64,000 bases of DNA from Bradyrhizobium sp. DOA9 (GCF_000617845.2 NZ_DF820425.1:5400741-5464740), one strand, 5' to 3'; shown: positions 44,662 to 53,842, counted from the first letter of the stretch. Translations and numbers: made by a program. The notes: generated by a model from the sequence alone, not told the origin.

Positions 44662-46527
44662 ATGCTTCGTAAAAACTTGTCTGCCTCGCGCTGGGCGCGG
44701 GTTGGCGTTTTCGGGCTTCTTACGGTCACCACCGCAGTCATCTTCACCATCGACGCAGCCGAGGCGCGGCGCCATCGTCGACATTATGCGCACCACCGGG
44801 TGCAGCGCGATGTGTCCGAGAGCTCCAGCTCGAAATTCGCGTCTATCATTATCGACGGCAATTCCGGCGCAGTGCTCCAGGCGACGAGCCCTGATGCGAT
44901 CCGCCATCCGGCCTCGCTGACCAAGATCATGACGCTCTATCTGCTGTTCGAGCGCCTCGAATCCGGCAAGATGAAGCTCGACACCGAGATGCCGGTGTCC
45001 AAGCACGCCGCCGACCAGGATCCGACCAAACTGAATCTGCGTGCCGGCCAGACCATTCGCGTCGAGGACGCGATCAAGGGCCTCGTCACCCGCTCGGCGA
45101 ACGACGCGGCTGTGGTGATCGCGGAAGCGATCGCCGGTGACGAGGACGACTTCGCCCAGATGATGACGCGCAAGGCACGCTCGCTCGGCATGTCCAGGAC
45201 GGTCTACCGCAACGCCAACGGACTGCCCAACGACGAGCAGGTCACGACCGCGCGCGATCAAGCCACGCTGGGCCGCGCCATCCAGGAGCGCTTCCCCCGC
45301 TACTATCGCTATTTCGCCACCTCGACGTTCAATTGGCGCGGACAGTCGATCCGCAACCACAACCACCTGCTCGGCAGCGTCGAGGGCGTGGACGGCATCA
45401 AGACCGGCTACACCCGCGCCTCCGGCTTCAACCTCGTCAGCTCGATGCGCCGCGGCAACCGCCACCTGATCGGCGTGGTGCTCGGCGGCCGCAGCGGCGG
45501 CTCGCGCGATGCCATCATGCGCAACCTGCTCGCGGAGAACCTCGAAAAGGGCGCGACCGTGCGCACCGTCGTCGCCGTTACCGAGCGCAACGGCGCCGAT
45601 GCCAATACCGATGTCGCCGACGCATCCGACACCCCGGCACGCCCCCCCGCGCAGGTCCAGGCCGCGGCAGCCCCTGCCCCCGAAGCCGCTCCGTCGCGCC
45701 TCGCCGCCCGCCTGTCGACCCTTGCGGCGGCCACCGCCGCGATGCCGCCGGCCCAGCACAAAGCTGAAGCCAGCAAGCCTGAGGTTCGTCCGACCGAATC
45801 CAAGATCGAGCCGGCGCCGCTCACCAATGGCGTGATCTCGAGCCAGCCGCTTTCCATCATCCCCGGCTCGTCCGAGCCGATGAAGCCGGTTCGGGTCAAG
45901 ACGGTGCAGGTCAAGGCCGGCGCCGTGAAGGTCGCCTCCGCGGCTCCAGCCCAGGGTGGTGTCCAGGTCGTCGCGCCGCCGGTCACCAGCACCGTCCCGG
46001 CTCGTTCCGACGTCGCAGAAACCTCCGGCGCCGTCGTCGCCAGGGCAGATCTCATCAACAGGCCGGAAGCAGTCAGCCAGCCGGAAGCGCCCAAGGCCGA
46101 GATGGCCCGCACCGAACTGCCGCGGCAGCCGGCCGGGTTCGGCACCGGCAACGGCATCCTCGGCGTGCTGCCGGCCGCAACCGCTGCCGCGCCCGCTCCC
46201 GCCGCTCCAAGGCTCGCGTCCGCCGACCCGGCGCCACAGCCGATGCAAATGAGTGCGACGGCGAAGCCCGCCATCACCCACAGCGGCTGGATCGTCCAGG
46301 TCGGCGCGCTCGAGAGCGAAAACGAAGCTCAGCAACGCATCGATGCGGCCCGCAACTCGGCCCGCGGCCTGCTCAGCAAGGCGGACCCGTTCACCGAGCC
46401 CGTCGTCGCCAAGGACAATCGCAAGCTCTACCGCGCCCGCTTCGCCGGCCTCGAGCGCGACCAGGCCGAAGCCGTCTGCCGCACCTTGAAGCGCGCCGAG
46501 ATCTCCTGCATCACCGTTCGCAACTGA
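44662..46527 (+). CDS. D-alanyl-D-alanine carboxypeptidase with SPOR domain
   Basis: Low-molecular-weight penicillin-binding protein of 621 aa that trims peptidoglycan stem pentapeptides. A signal peptide (VGVFGLLTVTTAVIFTIDAAEA) precedes a peptidase S11 domain (about 50-290) with nucleophile SLTK in ASLTKIMTLYLLFERL, SAN in TRSANDAAVV and KTG in DGIKTGYTRASGF. A long Pro/Ala/Val-rich linker (about 310-530) follows, and a C-terminal SPOR domain (HSGWIVQVGALESENEAQQR..., LYRARFAGLERDQAEAVCRTLKRAEISC). The S11-linker-SPOR order is common in Rhizobiales and targets the enzyme to septa. Confidence 0.95.
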   Translation: MLRKNLSASRWARVGVFGLLTVTTAVIFTIDAAEARRHRRHYAHHRVQRDVSESSSSKFASIIIDGNSGAVLQATSPDAIRHPASLTKIMTLYLLFERLESGKMKLDTEMPVSKHAADQDPTKLNLRAGQTIRVEDAIKGLVTRSANDAAVVIAEAIAGDEDDFAQMMTRKARSLGMSRTVYRNANGLPNDEQVTTARDQATLGRAIQERFPRYYRYFATSTFNWRGQSIRNHNHLLGSVEGVDGIKTGYTRASGFNLVSSMRRGNRHLIGVVLGGRSGGSRDAIMRNLLAENLEKGATVRTVVAVTERNGADANTDVADASDTPARPPAQVQAAAAPAPEAAPSRLAARLSTLAAATAAMPPAQHKAEASKPEVRPTESKIEPAPLTNGVISSQPLSIIPGSSEPMKPVRVKTVQVKAGAVKVASAAPAQGGVQVVAPPVTSTVPARSDVAETSGAVVARADLINRPEAVSQPEAPKAEMARTELPRQPAGFGTGNGILGVLPAATAAAPAPAAPRLASADPAPQPMQMSATAKPAITHSGWIVQVGALESENEAQQRIDAARNSARGLLSKADPFTEPVVAKDNRKLYRARFAGLERDQAEAVCRTLKRAEISCITVRN

Positions 46528-46548
46528 TCGCCGTCTCCGCTCCAAATC

Positions 46549-46575
46549 AAATGCCCGCGCCATGCGCGGGCATTT
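46549..46575 (+). terminator. Terminator after the carboxypeptidase gene
   Basis: AAATGCCCGCGC and GCGCGGGCATTT form a perfect 12-bp stem around CAT, followed by TTCG. It lies 21 bases after the carboxypeptidase stop. Confidence 0.9.
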
Positions 46576-46757
46576 TCGTTTCGGGGATGCGGTGATGCCG
46601 AGGCCGTTCACGACAAGGCCGTTCCACGACAACCTCTCGTCAAGGATTTACGGTTAAAACTTTACTCAAGGGATCGACCACGCCGACAAGGGCGGGCGAC
46701 GGCAGACAGAGCAATCGGAGCTCACGCGGTACGGGCGTTTGTAGCGTAGTGCCGGAG

Positions 46758-47483
46758 TTAGCCGTTATGCGTGCGAAGCAGAGTATCCTTGGCCTCGTTT
46801 ACCCGGGCAGCGAGATACGTCGAGCCCCCCTGGTCGGGATGGAGTTTCTTCATCAGGGACTTGTGGGCCCGGCTGATGTCGTCGCGCCCCGCTCCCGGCT
46901 GCAAGCCAAGGATCTGATAGGCTTCCTCCGCCGTCATTTTGCTGCTCGCCGCCGTGCGGCGCTGCCGCCCTGCCGTATCGCCCTGCGCGTTCTGACGCCA
47001 AGCGGGAAACCGGCGGTCCAGATAGCTTTCAAGTAAGGCCACGCTCTCGGCATCGAACGTCGGGACCATTGCCAGCAAGCCGGCAAGATCGAACTCATCG
47101 AGATTGCGCCCGGCGTGGGGCCCCGCGACGATCTGGCCGGAAAGCTGGCCGGAATCGTGGTCGAGCCGCATGTCCAGGAATTGCGAGCGCACCCGCGAGG
47201 CCTGCCCGGACGGGCGCGTCGCACCGCCGCCGAACAGCCCGCCGACATTGCCGAAGCCCGCATTCGCCAATGGCGTCCAGCCGAGCAGCCCGGCGCCGAA
47301 AATTCCGAGCGGGATCGCAACCGCCAGCTCACCCCGCAAGCCGGTGAACGCCGCAACCGCCAGCGCCAGCACGCCGCCGCCGAACTTCAGGGTGCGCGCC
47401 AGCACCGCCGGATTGGCGGAGCGGAATGTCTGGAGCAGCAGGTAAAGCGTGATAACGGCGACAGCGCCGGCGATCAGGGTCAT
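46758..47483 (-). CDS. Membrane-anchored J-domain protein
   Basis: Protein of 241 aa with two N-terminal hydrophobic segments (TLIAGAVAVITLYLLLQTF and the VLALAVAAFTGLRGELAVAIPLG region). A short soluble part (FLDMRLDHDSGQLSGQIVAGPHAGRNLDEF) precedes a C-terminal J domain (TAEEAYQILGLQPGAGRDDISRAHKSLMKKLHPDQGGSTYLAARVNEAKD) with an intact HPD motif. The J-at-C-terminus layout recalls mitochondrial TIM14/Pam18. It would stimulate DnaK at the membrane; targets are unknown. A further-upstream frame lacks a ribosome-binding site. Confidence 0.88.
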   Translation of the reverse strand: MTLIAGAVAVITLYLLLQTFRSANPAVLARTLKFGGGVLALAVAAFTGLRGELAVAIPLGIFGAGLLGWTPLANAGFGNVGGLFGGGATRPSGQASRVRSQFLDMRLDHDSGQLSGQIVAGPHAGRNLDEFDLAGLLAMVPTFDAESVALLESYLDRRFPAWRQNAQGDTAGRQRRTAASSKMTAEEAYQILGLQPGAGRDDISRAHKSLMKKLHPDQGGSTYLAARVNEAKDTLLRTHNG

Positions 47484-47554
47484 GGCTGGAATATAGTCGT
47501 CCTCTTGCCAAAAAGCATGGCGGTCCACCGCCGCAAGCCGCGTCGGCCCGATCG

Positions 47555-48304
47555 CTACTTCATCTGGCTGATCAGCTTCGCCGCGCCGCTCACGCTTCCA
47601 GCCAGTTTCAGCAGCGCCTCGCGTCCGCCGGCGGCATAGGCCGCAGCTGCCCGCAACAGCTCGCGCAGCTGCGCCGCCGCACCAGGATCGAACCGGCACC
47701 AGGCACCGCCCGTCAGGCGCGCGATCTCCCGGAAGGCGTGTTCGGCGGCCGCGTCACGGCCCTCCTGAAACACGAATACGGGCACCTTGAGCATGCCGAG
47801 TTCGCCGGCCTTGGCGGAGACCTCGTCGATGTCTTCCTCCATGGCATCGCCGACGAAGACCACGGCCCGCACGCCGGATGCGACTGCCTCGCGCCTGGCC
47901 TCGCTCAGCACCTTGCCGATCTGGGTATCGCCGCCGCGGCAATCGATCTTGCTCATCAGTGTCGCCAGCTTGGCGCTGTCGGAGATCCAACCCGTGGCGC
48001 GGCACTCGTTGAAGCCGCGATAATAGACCAACCGGATGTCGAGACTGCCGAGCGCTGCGGTCTCGCGAAACATGTCGGCCTGGAGCGCACACGCCATGTC
48101 CCAGGTCGGCTGCCGGCTCATCGTCGCATCGAGCGCGAAGATCAGCCGTCCCCTCGCGCCCGGCGCATGCGGCGAGAGCGCCCGCGCCTTGGCGACGAAC
48201 GCGGCGATGTCTTCCGAGGTTGAGGTTTCCGCCTGCGGCAGCGCGCCGTCTGCTCGCGCCGAAACGGCATCGCGGCCGCGCGGTTTGATGGGTTCGCCCG
48301 ACAT
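47555..48304 (-). CDS. VWA domain-containing protein
   Basis: Soluble protein of 249 aa. RLIFALDATMSRQPTWDMAC has a DxTxS-like MIDAS start, and GVRAVVFVGDAMEEDIDEVSAKAGELGMLKVPVFVFQEG is the central strand-helix part. The ending (LISQMK) and the absence of a signal peptide suggest a cytoplasmic role. Function unknown. The J-domain gene lies 71 bases downstream on the same strand, so the two may be co-transcribed. Confidence 0.82.
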   Translation of the reverse strand: MSGEPIKPRGRDAVSARADGALPQAETSTSEDIAAFVAKARALSPHAPGARGRLIFALDATMSRQPTWDMACALQADMFRETAALGSLDIRLVYYRGFNECRATGWISDSAKLATLMSKIDCRGGDTQIGKVLSEARREAVASGVRAVVFVGDAMEEDIDEVSAKAGELGMLKVPVFVFQEGRDAAAEHAFREIARLTGGAWCRFDPGAAAQLRELLRAAAAYAAGGREALLKLAGSVSGAAKLISQMK

Positions 48305-48365
48305 CGCAGCTACACCTTGCGTCAGCAGTTAATGTGGTCAGCGCATGCGGCCCGGTCAATGCACA

Positions 48366-48396
48366 AAGCCTCCGCGGGCGGGCGCCGCGGAGGCTT
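48366..48396 (-). terminator. Terminator after the alpha/beta hydrolase gene
   Basis: AAGCCTCCGCGG and CCGCGGAGGCTT form a perfect 12-bp stem around a seven-base GC loop. It lies just beyond the end of the minus-strand hydrolase gene and before the VWA gene on the same strand. Confidence 0.85.
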
Positions 48397-48433
48397 CGAC
48401 GATCGGTGCAGCCGAGCGGTCAGCTGCCGTCAG

Positions 48434-49294
48434 TCAGCTCTTGGCGGGTGCCATCAGAGCGACCGGGCCCGGCTCGAGGATCTTGGGCGGGGCGGATTGC
48501 GTGTCGACCGGCGCCACCTCGCTTTCGGTCGCGCTGAGGAACTTGTCGAGCATGCTCTGGATCGAGCTCTTCGCCACATCCGGACCGGTATCGCGCATGT
48601 CGTTGTGCTGGAATTCGGTCTTCACGACCTGAATGCCCGCCTTCTCGCATTCCTCGTCGGTCGGAATAACGCCGGCGTCAGCCTTGAACTGCGGGTCCTG
48701 GGAGCGGAACGACAGGATCTTGAACTTGCCGGCGGTGACGAAGGGCACGCGCAGATTGTCGAGCGTGACGACCTTCTTGACCTCGTCCGGATATTGCTTG
48801 GCGAAGTACATGGTGATGTCGCCGCCCATGGAATGGCCGACCATCGTCACCTTGTCGTAGTCGGCGTTGGGCTGAACCTTCTTCATCTCCTGCACAGCGA
48901 GATGGATGTTGGCGACGCCGCGAAGGATCTGCGGCAGCCGGCCGACATAGAGCTCGCCGGGCTTGGTCACCATCGGAGGGTCGGTCGGCAGATCGTGCTG
49001 CGGGCTCATGACCATGTAGCCGCGCGCAGCGAAGATATTGGCGAGGAAGCCGTACTCGGTGTTCTTGACGGTGTTGCCGTGATTGATCACCGCGACGGGC
49101 AGCTTGATCATGCCGGCATTGGCCTGCATCTCCTTGTCGCGGCGCACCGCGATGGACACGGGCACGGGACGGTTGTCGCGAGAGGCGTCGTAGAATGTGA
49201 TGGTCTCGTGCCTGATCGCCCACTTGCTCGCCGTGAAATAGGCGATGCCGCAGAGGGCACTGACCGAAACCAGAACGGCAATTCCACGCTTCAT
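48434..49294 (-). CDS. Alpha/beta hydrolase, membrane-anchored or secreted
   Basis: Protein of 286 aa beginning with a hydrophobic segment (AVLVSVSALCGIAYFTASKWA) that is a signal anchor or signal peptide. The fold signatures are LPVAVINHGNTVKNTEYGFLANIFAARGYMVMSP and the nucleophile elbow GHSMGG. The late HND in FQHNDMRDTG may supply the catalytic His. It is not a recognised lipase or PHB depolymerase. AGGA precedes the ATG. A palindrome like that of the phasin promoter lies about 150 bases upstream. Confidence 0.85.
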   Translation of the reverse strand: MKRGIAVLVSVSALCGIAYFTASKWAIRHETITFYDASRDNRPVPVSIAVRRDKEMQANAGMIKLPVAVINHGNTVKNTEYGFLANIFAARGYMVMSPQHDLPTDPPMVTKPGELYVGRLPQILRGVANIHLAVQEMKKVQPNADYDKVTMVGHSMGGDITMYFAKQYPDEVKKVVTLDNLRVPFVTAGKFKILSFRSQDPQFKADAGVIPTDEECEKAGIQVVKTEFQHNDMRDTGPDVAKSSIQSMLDKFLSATESEVAPVDTQSAPPKILEPGPVALMAPAKS

Positions 49295-49636
49295 TTTCGT
49301 CCTCAGCCTCAGGTCTAAGCGACCTGAATCCCTGTTGAAAATCGTGTTCTTCCGGGGCTCTTCGTCCCCTTGTCGCCTATCCCTAATATATGTCACAGCA
49401 GCGTGACAGGAAGGCTAAATGTTGTGAGCCGGCAGCCCTTTCATTGTGCGTCGCACTCGTTTCGTGAGCACCCCATTCACTTACCGCTACGTCAGGGTGC
49501 AGGTCCCTATTCGACGCAACCGGTCTCGATCGGGTTCGACTCTCGGTAAATGCAGGGTGAAAACGCGCGTGGCGCCAGGCGGGTTCCCCGGGCAGAAGGG
49601 GCTCGGATCGCCCGGAAGTAGCGCAATACCGCGGCG
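49295..49636. other. Intergenic region upstream of the hydrolase gene
   Basis: A 342-base gap without a supportable gene. It holds two inverted repeats: TTGTGCGTCGCAC (49444-49456), 13 of 15 identical to the phasin-promoter palindrome, and TGTCAC-AGCAGC-GTGACA (49391-49408). The latter is close to the hydrolase start. Confidence 0.6.
49444..49458. promoter_or_regulatory. Phasin-type palindrome upstream of the hydrolase gene
   Basis: TTGTGCGTCGCACTC shares 13 of 15 bases with the perfect palindrome in front of phasin, including the TGC-N3-GCA core. It lies 150 bases upstream of the minus-strand hydrolase start. A common regulator is inferred. Confidence 0.5.
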
Positions 49637-50560
49637 TCAGGCGCCGAGGATATCGTGGACCTCGAGCGGCTTGTCCACCTGGTTGAACCACTCGGCCCGG
49701 TTGGCCGCGCGGCGGCGCCCGCGCTCGTCGAGCGGGAGCTTGAGCTGGCGGAGCAGGCTCGTCACCTCCTCCCGCGCGGTGAGATGGCCGAGATTGGGCC
49801 GCATGCCGAGCGTGGCCTCGTCGATCTCGTCCAGGGCGGTCAGGCCGCGCGGGAAGAATTCGCGATAGACGACGCGCTCGGCGAAGCCGTCGACGTAGCG
49901 GAAGCCGAGCCGCAGCGACAGATCCTTCAGGCCCTCGGCGACGAGCTGCTTGTTGCGCGAGCCGAGCATGGACAGGCGGTTGCGCACGACGATCCAGTCG
50001 GTGGTCGCGCCGTCGAGCTGGCGTCGCTTGCGCCTGACATCGCGCACCATCTCGGCATAGTGGCTCTCGCCCGTCACCGCGTAAGTCGCGGGATCGACCG
50101 TGCCGAGCACGTCGAAATCGAGAAAGCTGTCGTTGATCGGCGTGACCAGGGTGTCGGCCATCGAATGCGCGAGCCGCATCAGATAGCTGTCGGTGCCGGG
50201 CGTATCGATCACGATGAAGTCGAAGCTGCTCTCGACCGCCGACACGGCTTCCATGAACTGCTGGAACTCGGAGTTCTCGTTCTCCGCAATCTGCATGGTC
50301 TCGCCGAGCTTGATGCAGCGATGCACCGGGAGCTCGAGGTCGAGCTTGGTACGCTGGGCCCAGGCAGACCGGTTGCCGATGTAGCGCGTGAAGCTCTGCT
50401 GGCGGCAGTCGAGGTCGATGGTGGCGACGCGCTGGCCGGCCTTCAGGAGTGCAACGGCGATGTGCAAGGCGGTGGTCGATTTGCCGGAGCCGCCCTTCTC
50501 GTTGCCCAGCACGACCACATGCGCCGAGCCGGATTGGCCTTGGCTAGCCTGCACAAGCAT
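49637..50560 (-). CDS. mipZ: Division-plane positioning ATPase MipZ
   Basis: ParA/MinD-type ATPase of 307 aa that forms bipolar gradients through ParB and inhibits FtsZ away from midcell. The deviant Walker A is VVLGNEKGGSGKSTTALHIAVALLKAG (about residues 18-40), the switch ATIDLDCRQQS, and DFIVIDTPGTDSYLMRLAH the Walker B. DTLVTPINDSFLDFDVLGTVDP is diagnostic of MipZ rather than ParA. The ATG 15 bases inside the longer frame is the likelier start. It is a single gene, divergent from panC. Confidence 0.94.
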   Translation of the reverse strand: MLVQASQGQSGSAHVVVLGNEKGGSGKSTTALHIAVALLKAGQRVATIDLDCRQQSFTRYIGNRSAWAQRTKLDLELPVHRCIKLGETMQIAENENSEFQQFMEAVSAVESSFDFIVIDTPGTDSYLMRLAHSMADTLVTPINDSFLDFDVLGTVDPATYAVTGESHYAEMVRDVRRKRRQLDGATTDWIVVRNRLSMLGSRNKQLVAEGLKDLSLRLGFRYVDGFAERVVYREFFPRGLTALDEIDEATLGMRPNLGHLTAREEVTSLLRQLKLPLDERGRRRAANRAEWFNQVDKPLEVHDILGA

Positions 50561-50845
50561 GGCGATCCTCAACACCCCTTGCGAATATCTTCGAGTTGAC
50601 CGCGTCAGCGGTCAAGTGAAATGCGTGACAGGTCATGCAAATTGCAATGCGCCGTTCCTCACGATGTATCGCGGCGCCGTCTTTCGTCTGTGATCCAGCC
50701 CACAATATCGCAACGTTCTGTGCGGCCTTGCGCGGGATGCTGTGCCGCATCCGGATGCATGGCGTCCACGATCTCCGCTTGTTAAGGTTAGCCAGCCGGG
50801 CGCGAGGCCCGCGCCCGCGCCGCTTTCCAATCCATTCGAGTCCCG

Positions 50846-51697
50846 ATGTCAGCACGCCCATTGATCGCCCGCACGGTCCCTGCCCTGCGACGCGCCGTCG
50901 ACGATCTCCGCAAGCGAAAGGCCACGATCGCGCTGGTCCCGACCATGGGGGCGCTCCATGACGGGCATGTGTCGCTGGTTCGCCTCGCCAGGCGGCGCGC
51001 CAGCCGCGTCGTGGTGTCGATCTTCGTCAACCCGACCCAGTTCGCCCCGACCGAGGATTTCGGTGCCTATCCGCGCACCTGGAAGGCCGATATCGCAAAG
51101 CTCGCGGCGGAGGACGTCGATATCGTCTGGCATCCCGGCGTCGCGGCCATGTATCCGGAGGGCTTTGCCACGCGCATCGTGCCGGAGGGGCCGGCGCTGG
51201 CCGGTCTGGAGGACCGCTTCCGTCCGCACTTCTTCGGCGGTGTCGCCACCGTCGTCGGCAAGCTGTTCACGCAAGTCCGGCCGGATGTTGCAATCTTCGG
51301 CGAGAAGGACTTCCAGCAATTGCGGGTGGTGACGCAGATGGCGCGCGACCTCGACCTCGGCGTCAAGGTGATCGGCTCCCGCACCGTGCGCGAGCGCGAC
51401 GGACTCGCGATGTCCTCGCGCAACGTCTACCTCTCGCCGGAGGAGCGCCAGACCGCCATCGTCCTCTACCGCGCCATGAGAGAGAGCGCCGGGAGAATCC
51501 GTGCCGGCGATGCGATCGCGCCGGCCATAGCGGGCGGCGCCGCGATGATCAAGGCGGCCGGCTTTGCGCTCGACTATTTCGAGCTGCGCCACGCCGAGAC
51601 GCTGGCAGCGGTCACCTCGCGCAAGGACGGCCCCTTGCGGATCCTGGTCGCGGCCAGGCTCGGCACCACCCGGCTGATCGACAACATCGCCGTTTAG
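50846..51697 (+). CDS. panC: Pantothenate synthetase (pantoate--beta-alanine ligase)
   Basis: Enzyme of 283 aa that joins pantoate and beta-alanine with ATP in coenzyme A synthesis. Signatures are LVPTMGALHDGHVSLVRLA (HxGH region), VVVSIFVNPTQFAPTEDFGAYPR, VDIVWHPGVAAMYPEGFAT, FGEKDFQQLRVV and RERDGLAMSSRNVYLS. No panB is adjacent. Its stop overlaps the convergent DUF1489 gene by four bases. Confidence 0.97.
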   Translation: MSARPLIARTVPALRRAVDDLRKRKATIALVPTMGALHDGHVSLVRLARRRASRVVVSIFVNPTQFAPTEDFGAYPRTWKADIAKLAAEDVDIVWHPGVAAMYPEGFATRIVPEGPALAGLEDRFRPHFFGGVATVVGKLFTQVRPDVAIFGEKDFQQLRVVTQMARDLDLGVKVIGSRTVRERDGLAMSSRNVYLSPEERQTAIVLYRAMRESAGRIRAGDAIAPAIAGGAAMIKAAGFALDYFELRHAETLAAVTSRKDGPLRILVAARLGTTRLIDNIAV

Positions 51698-52134
51698 AGC
51701 AGGCCGAGGTCACGCAATTCGCGCCGCATCGGCTCCGGCATCGCCGCAATCGAGCCGGCCGCGGACTTGCCGAGATCGGCCGGCACCGAATCGTCGGCCA
51801 GATAGCGCCAGCCCTGGAACGGGCGCATCGGCCGCGGCGACACCGAGATCACCTTCGGCTGCATCACGATCCGGCAGCGACCGATGCCGTCCTTGTCGCG
51901 GAACGGCTCGATGCCGATGATCTTTTCGCGCGCGGCGATCTCGCCCTTGATCACCCAGTAGAGCGAACCGCCGGCGAGGATCTCGGCGTCGCGCTTGGGG
52001 ACCATGCGGGTGATGTGGATGTGATGTTGCGGCAGACCGTTCTTCTTGGCGGTCTGCATCCGTTCAGCCACCCACTCCTTCAATTCCTTGACGGAGTCGC
52101 AGCCGACGGCGAGCTTGATCAGATGGAGTGGCAT
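51694..52134 (-). CDS. DUF1489 family protein
   Basis: Conserved alphaproteobacterial protein of 146 aa of unknown function: PLHLIKLAVGCDSVKELKEWV, HHIHITRMVPKRDAEILAGGSLYWVIKGEI and GWRYLADDSVPADL match DUF1489. The start is the ATG at 52134. It is convergent with panC and overlaps its stop. It lies 42 bases after the end of the minus-strand hypothetical gene upstream. Confidence 0.88.
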   Translation of the reverse strand: MPLHLIKLAVGCDSVKELKEWVAERMQTAKKNGLPQHHIHITRMVPKRDAEILAGGSLYWVIKGEIAAREKIIGIEPFRDKDGIGRCRIVMQPKVISVSPRPMRPFQGWRYLADDSVPADLGKSAAGSIAAMPEPMRRELRDLGLL

Positions 52135-52176
52135 GCCCAAGCATTAGCCGGGCAGCCGCGCATTTGGAATGCCGAT

Positions 52177-53175
52177 CTACTCGTTATCCGCAGGCGCGGG
52201 AGCAGCTGTCGAGCCCGGTGGCGGCGTGAGCGGAACCGGCGCTGCAGGCGCACGCGCAGCCTTCTGGGCCGGCGGCTTCTTCGCACCCTGCGGGCTTGAT
52301 GCCGCGGGTGCTGCGGCCTGTGCGGAGGCAGCGGCCGGCGCACGCGGTGCTGCCGCCGCGTTCGCGGCCGGCGCTCCCTGGCGCGCCGACGCCGTGGGCT
52401 CCGGATTCATGATGCTCACCGGCGGTGTCGAGGACGCGCTCGGGAACTCGGCATTGGTCGGCTTGCCCGTCGGCGTCGATGGCGGCAGTCCGGCGAGCGC
52501 GGCGTTGGCCGGCATCGCCGGCGCCGCAGCGGGCGCGTTCCAGATCGGCGCATAGCGCGCCACCAGCGTGTCGTAGAGATGGGAGTCCATGTTGGCGGCG
52601 ACCTGCTGCTGGTCGGTCAGCGAGCGGAACGCGGCGCAGTCGAACTGCGTGCAGCCGTCGCGTGCCACCAGCACATGCGCAACGAGGCCGTAGCGATCGC
52701 GCTCGATCGACTTGCGCAGCACCTTCATGTCCGGTGTCAGGCTCTTCTCGGCCGCGGCGACATCGCCGAGCGCGGTCAGCCGGTCGATCCTGGCGGCGGT
52801 ATAGGATACGGCCGCAGCCGCAGCATCAGGCGCGCCGAACAGCGCCTTCTCGCAGCCGGCGCCGACGGCATCGCCGGCGAGATCGTCGAGGCAGGACAAC
52901 GCGGGCAGGCTCGCGCTCACTGCAGCTTGCGCGCGCGCCTCGGCCGGAGCGGACGGCGCGTCCGGTCCATAGAGGCGCATCGTGGCTGCGCCGGCGATCG
53001 CGATGGATAGCAGCGTAATGACGGTCAGCGCCCCGTTGGCGACCGACCTGTCGGCGCGCAGCAGCGCGACCAGCAGGATCAATCCGAAGAATCCGGCAGC
53101 CGCCAGCGTCATCCACGTCGGAAAGGCTGGCGAACGCCAGATTTGGTCGAGCGAAGTGGCCCATGCCCAGTTCAT
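52177..53175 (-). CDS. Hypothetical membrane-anchored protein with Ala/Pro-rich tail
   Basis: Protein of 332 aa. Two hydrophobic segments lie at about residues 20-40 (TLAAAGFFGLILLVALL) and 48-65 (LTVITLLSIAIAGAATM). A soluble part with four cysteines (SCLDDLAGDAVGAGC, DGCTQFDCAAF) follows, and the last 110 residues are Ala/Pro-rich low complexity. The middle portion appears conserved in Bradyrhizobium-type genomes, but no function is recognised. Confidence 0.75.
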   Translation of the reverse strand: MNWAWATSLDQIWRSPAFPTWMTLAAAGFFGLILLVALLRADRSVANGALTVITLLSIAIAGAATMRLYGPDAPSAPAEARAQAAVSASLPALSCLDDLAGDAVGAGCEKALFGAPDAAAAAVSYTAARIDRLTALGDVAAAEKSLTPDMKVLRKSIERDRYGLVAHVLVARDGCTQFDCAAFRSLTDQQQVAANMDSHLYDTLVARYAPIWNAPAAAPAMPANAALAGLPPSTPTGKPTNAEFPSASSTPPVSIMNPEPTASARQGAPAANAAAAPRAPAAASAQAAAPAASSPQGAKKPPAQKAARAPAAPVPLTPPPGSTAAPAPADNE

Positions 53176-53330
53176 GCGCGATGTCCCCTCACGCGAGCAA
53201 AGAGCGGATGGTCAAGCGAGTACCGCGAGCCGGCAACTGCCCCCGCTTACCTTGTGAAGGTGAAGCGGGCCTTTTGACGGCGGCAGAATACAATTCCCGG
53301 GAGGCGCCTATGCGCCGGCGGCGTCGGCGT

Positions 53331-53534
53331 TCAGGAGAGCGCGAGCTGGCTTTCCTTGGCAACGCGCTCGAAGGCTTCGGTCGAGCTTTTGATCCGGTAC
53401 TGGCAGTCGTCGCCGTCGGTCGGCAGCAGACGGATGACCTCATACGCGCCGCTCGCAGCCGGACGCGCGACATTGCTGGCCGTGAACAGGACGCGCGTTC
53501 CCACGGGGAATTTGTGCTTCAACACCCTCTCCAT
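53331..53534 (-). CDS. Small conserved hypothetical protein
   Basis: Basic protein of 67 aa, MERVLKHKFPVGTRVLFTAS...YEVIRLLPTDGDDCQYRIKSSTEAFERVAKESQL, that looks like a small beta-barrel (SH3/KOW-like) domain typical of short rhizobial proteins. No function is recognised. A GTG three bases before the ATG is an alternative start. It is a single gene. Confidence 0.68.
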   Translation of the reverse strand: MERVLKHKFPVGTRVLFTASNVARPAASGAYEVIRLLPTDGDDCQYRIKSSTEAFERVAKESQLALS

Positions 53535-53842
53535 CACTCAAACAGCGCCGGCCGCGCCCAGTGTCCCACTGCGATGGCCGGCCGGAAACCCGGGCCGTTG
53601 TATAGCACGCGTCGCGCCGATTTGGCCAGCGCCAAGCCGGCATGGCATGCGCTCGAATTTTGCAGTTATTTCAGAATGATAGCCGATGAGCCGGCGGGCC
53701 GATGATACCGCCCGGGCGGCACTTTCCCCCGGGCATGTCGCAGGCGGTGTCGCAGCCCCCCGCCCCCAAACGGCCCCCGCCCATTCCGGGCTCCAGGAAC
53801 GCCGGCCGGCGCGCGGCCGGCCACCGCCGTCAGACCTTGCGC
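53535..53842. other. GC-rich intergenic region with no gene found
   Basis: No supportable coding region in these 308 bases between the 67-aa frame and the convergent-side GST gene. A low-complexity C-rich stretch (53750-53790) and GGCCGGC-type repeats near 53810-53825 are present. Confidence 0.45.

Noticed and set aside
44512..46632. 706-codon minus-strand frame opposite the D-Ala-D-Ala carboxypeptidase
   Set aside because: The plus-strand protein has intact active-site motifs; the antisense frame is low complexity.
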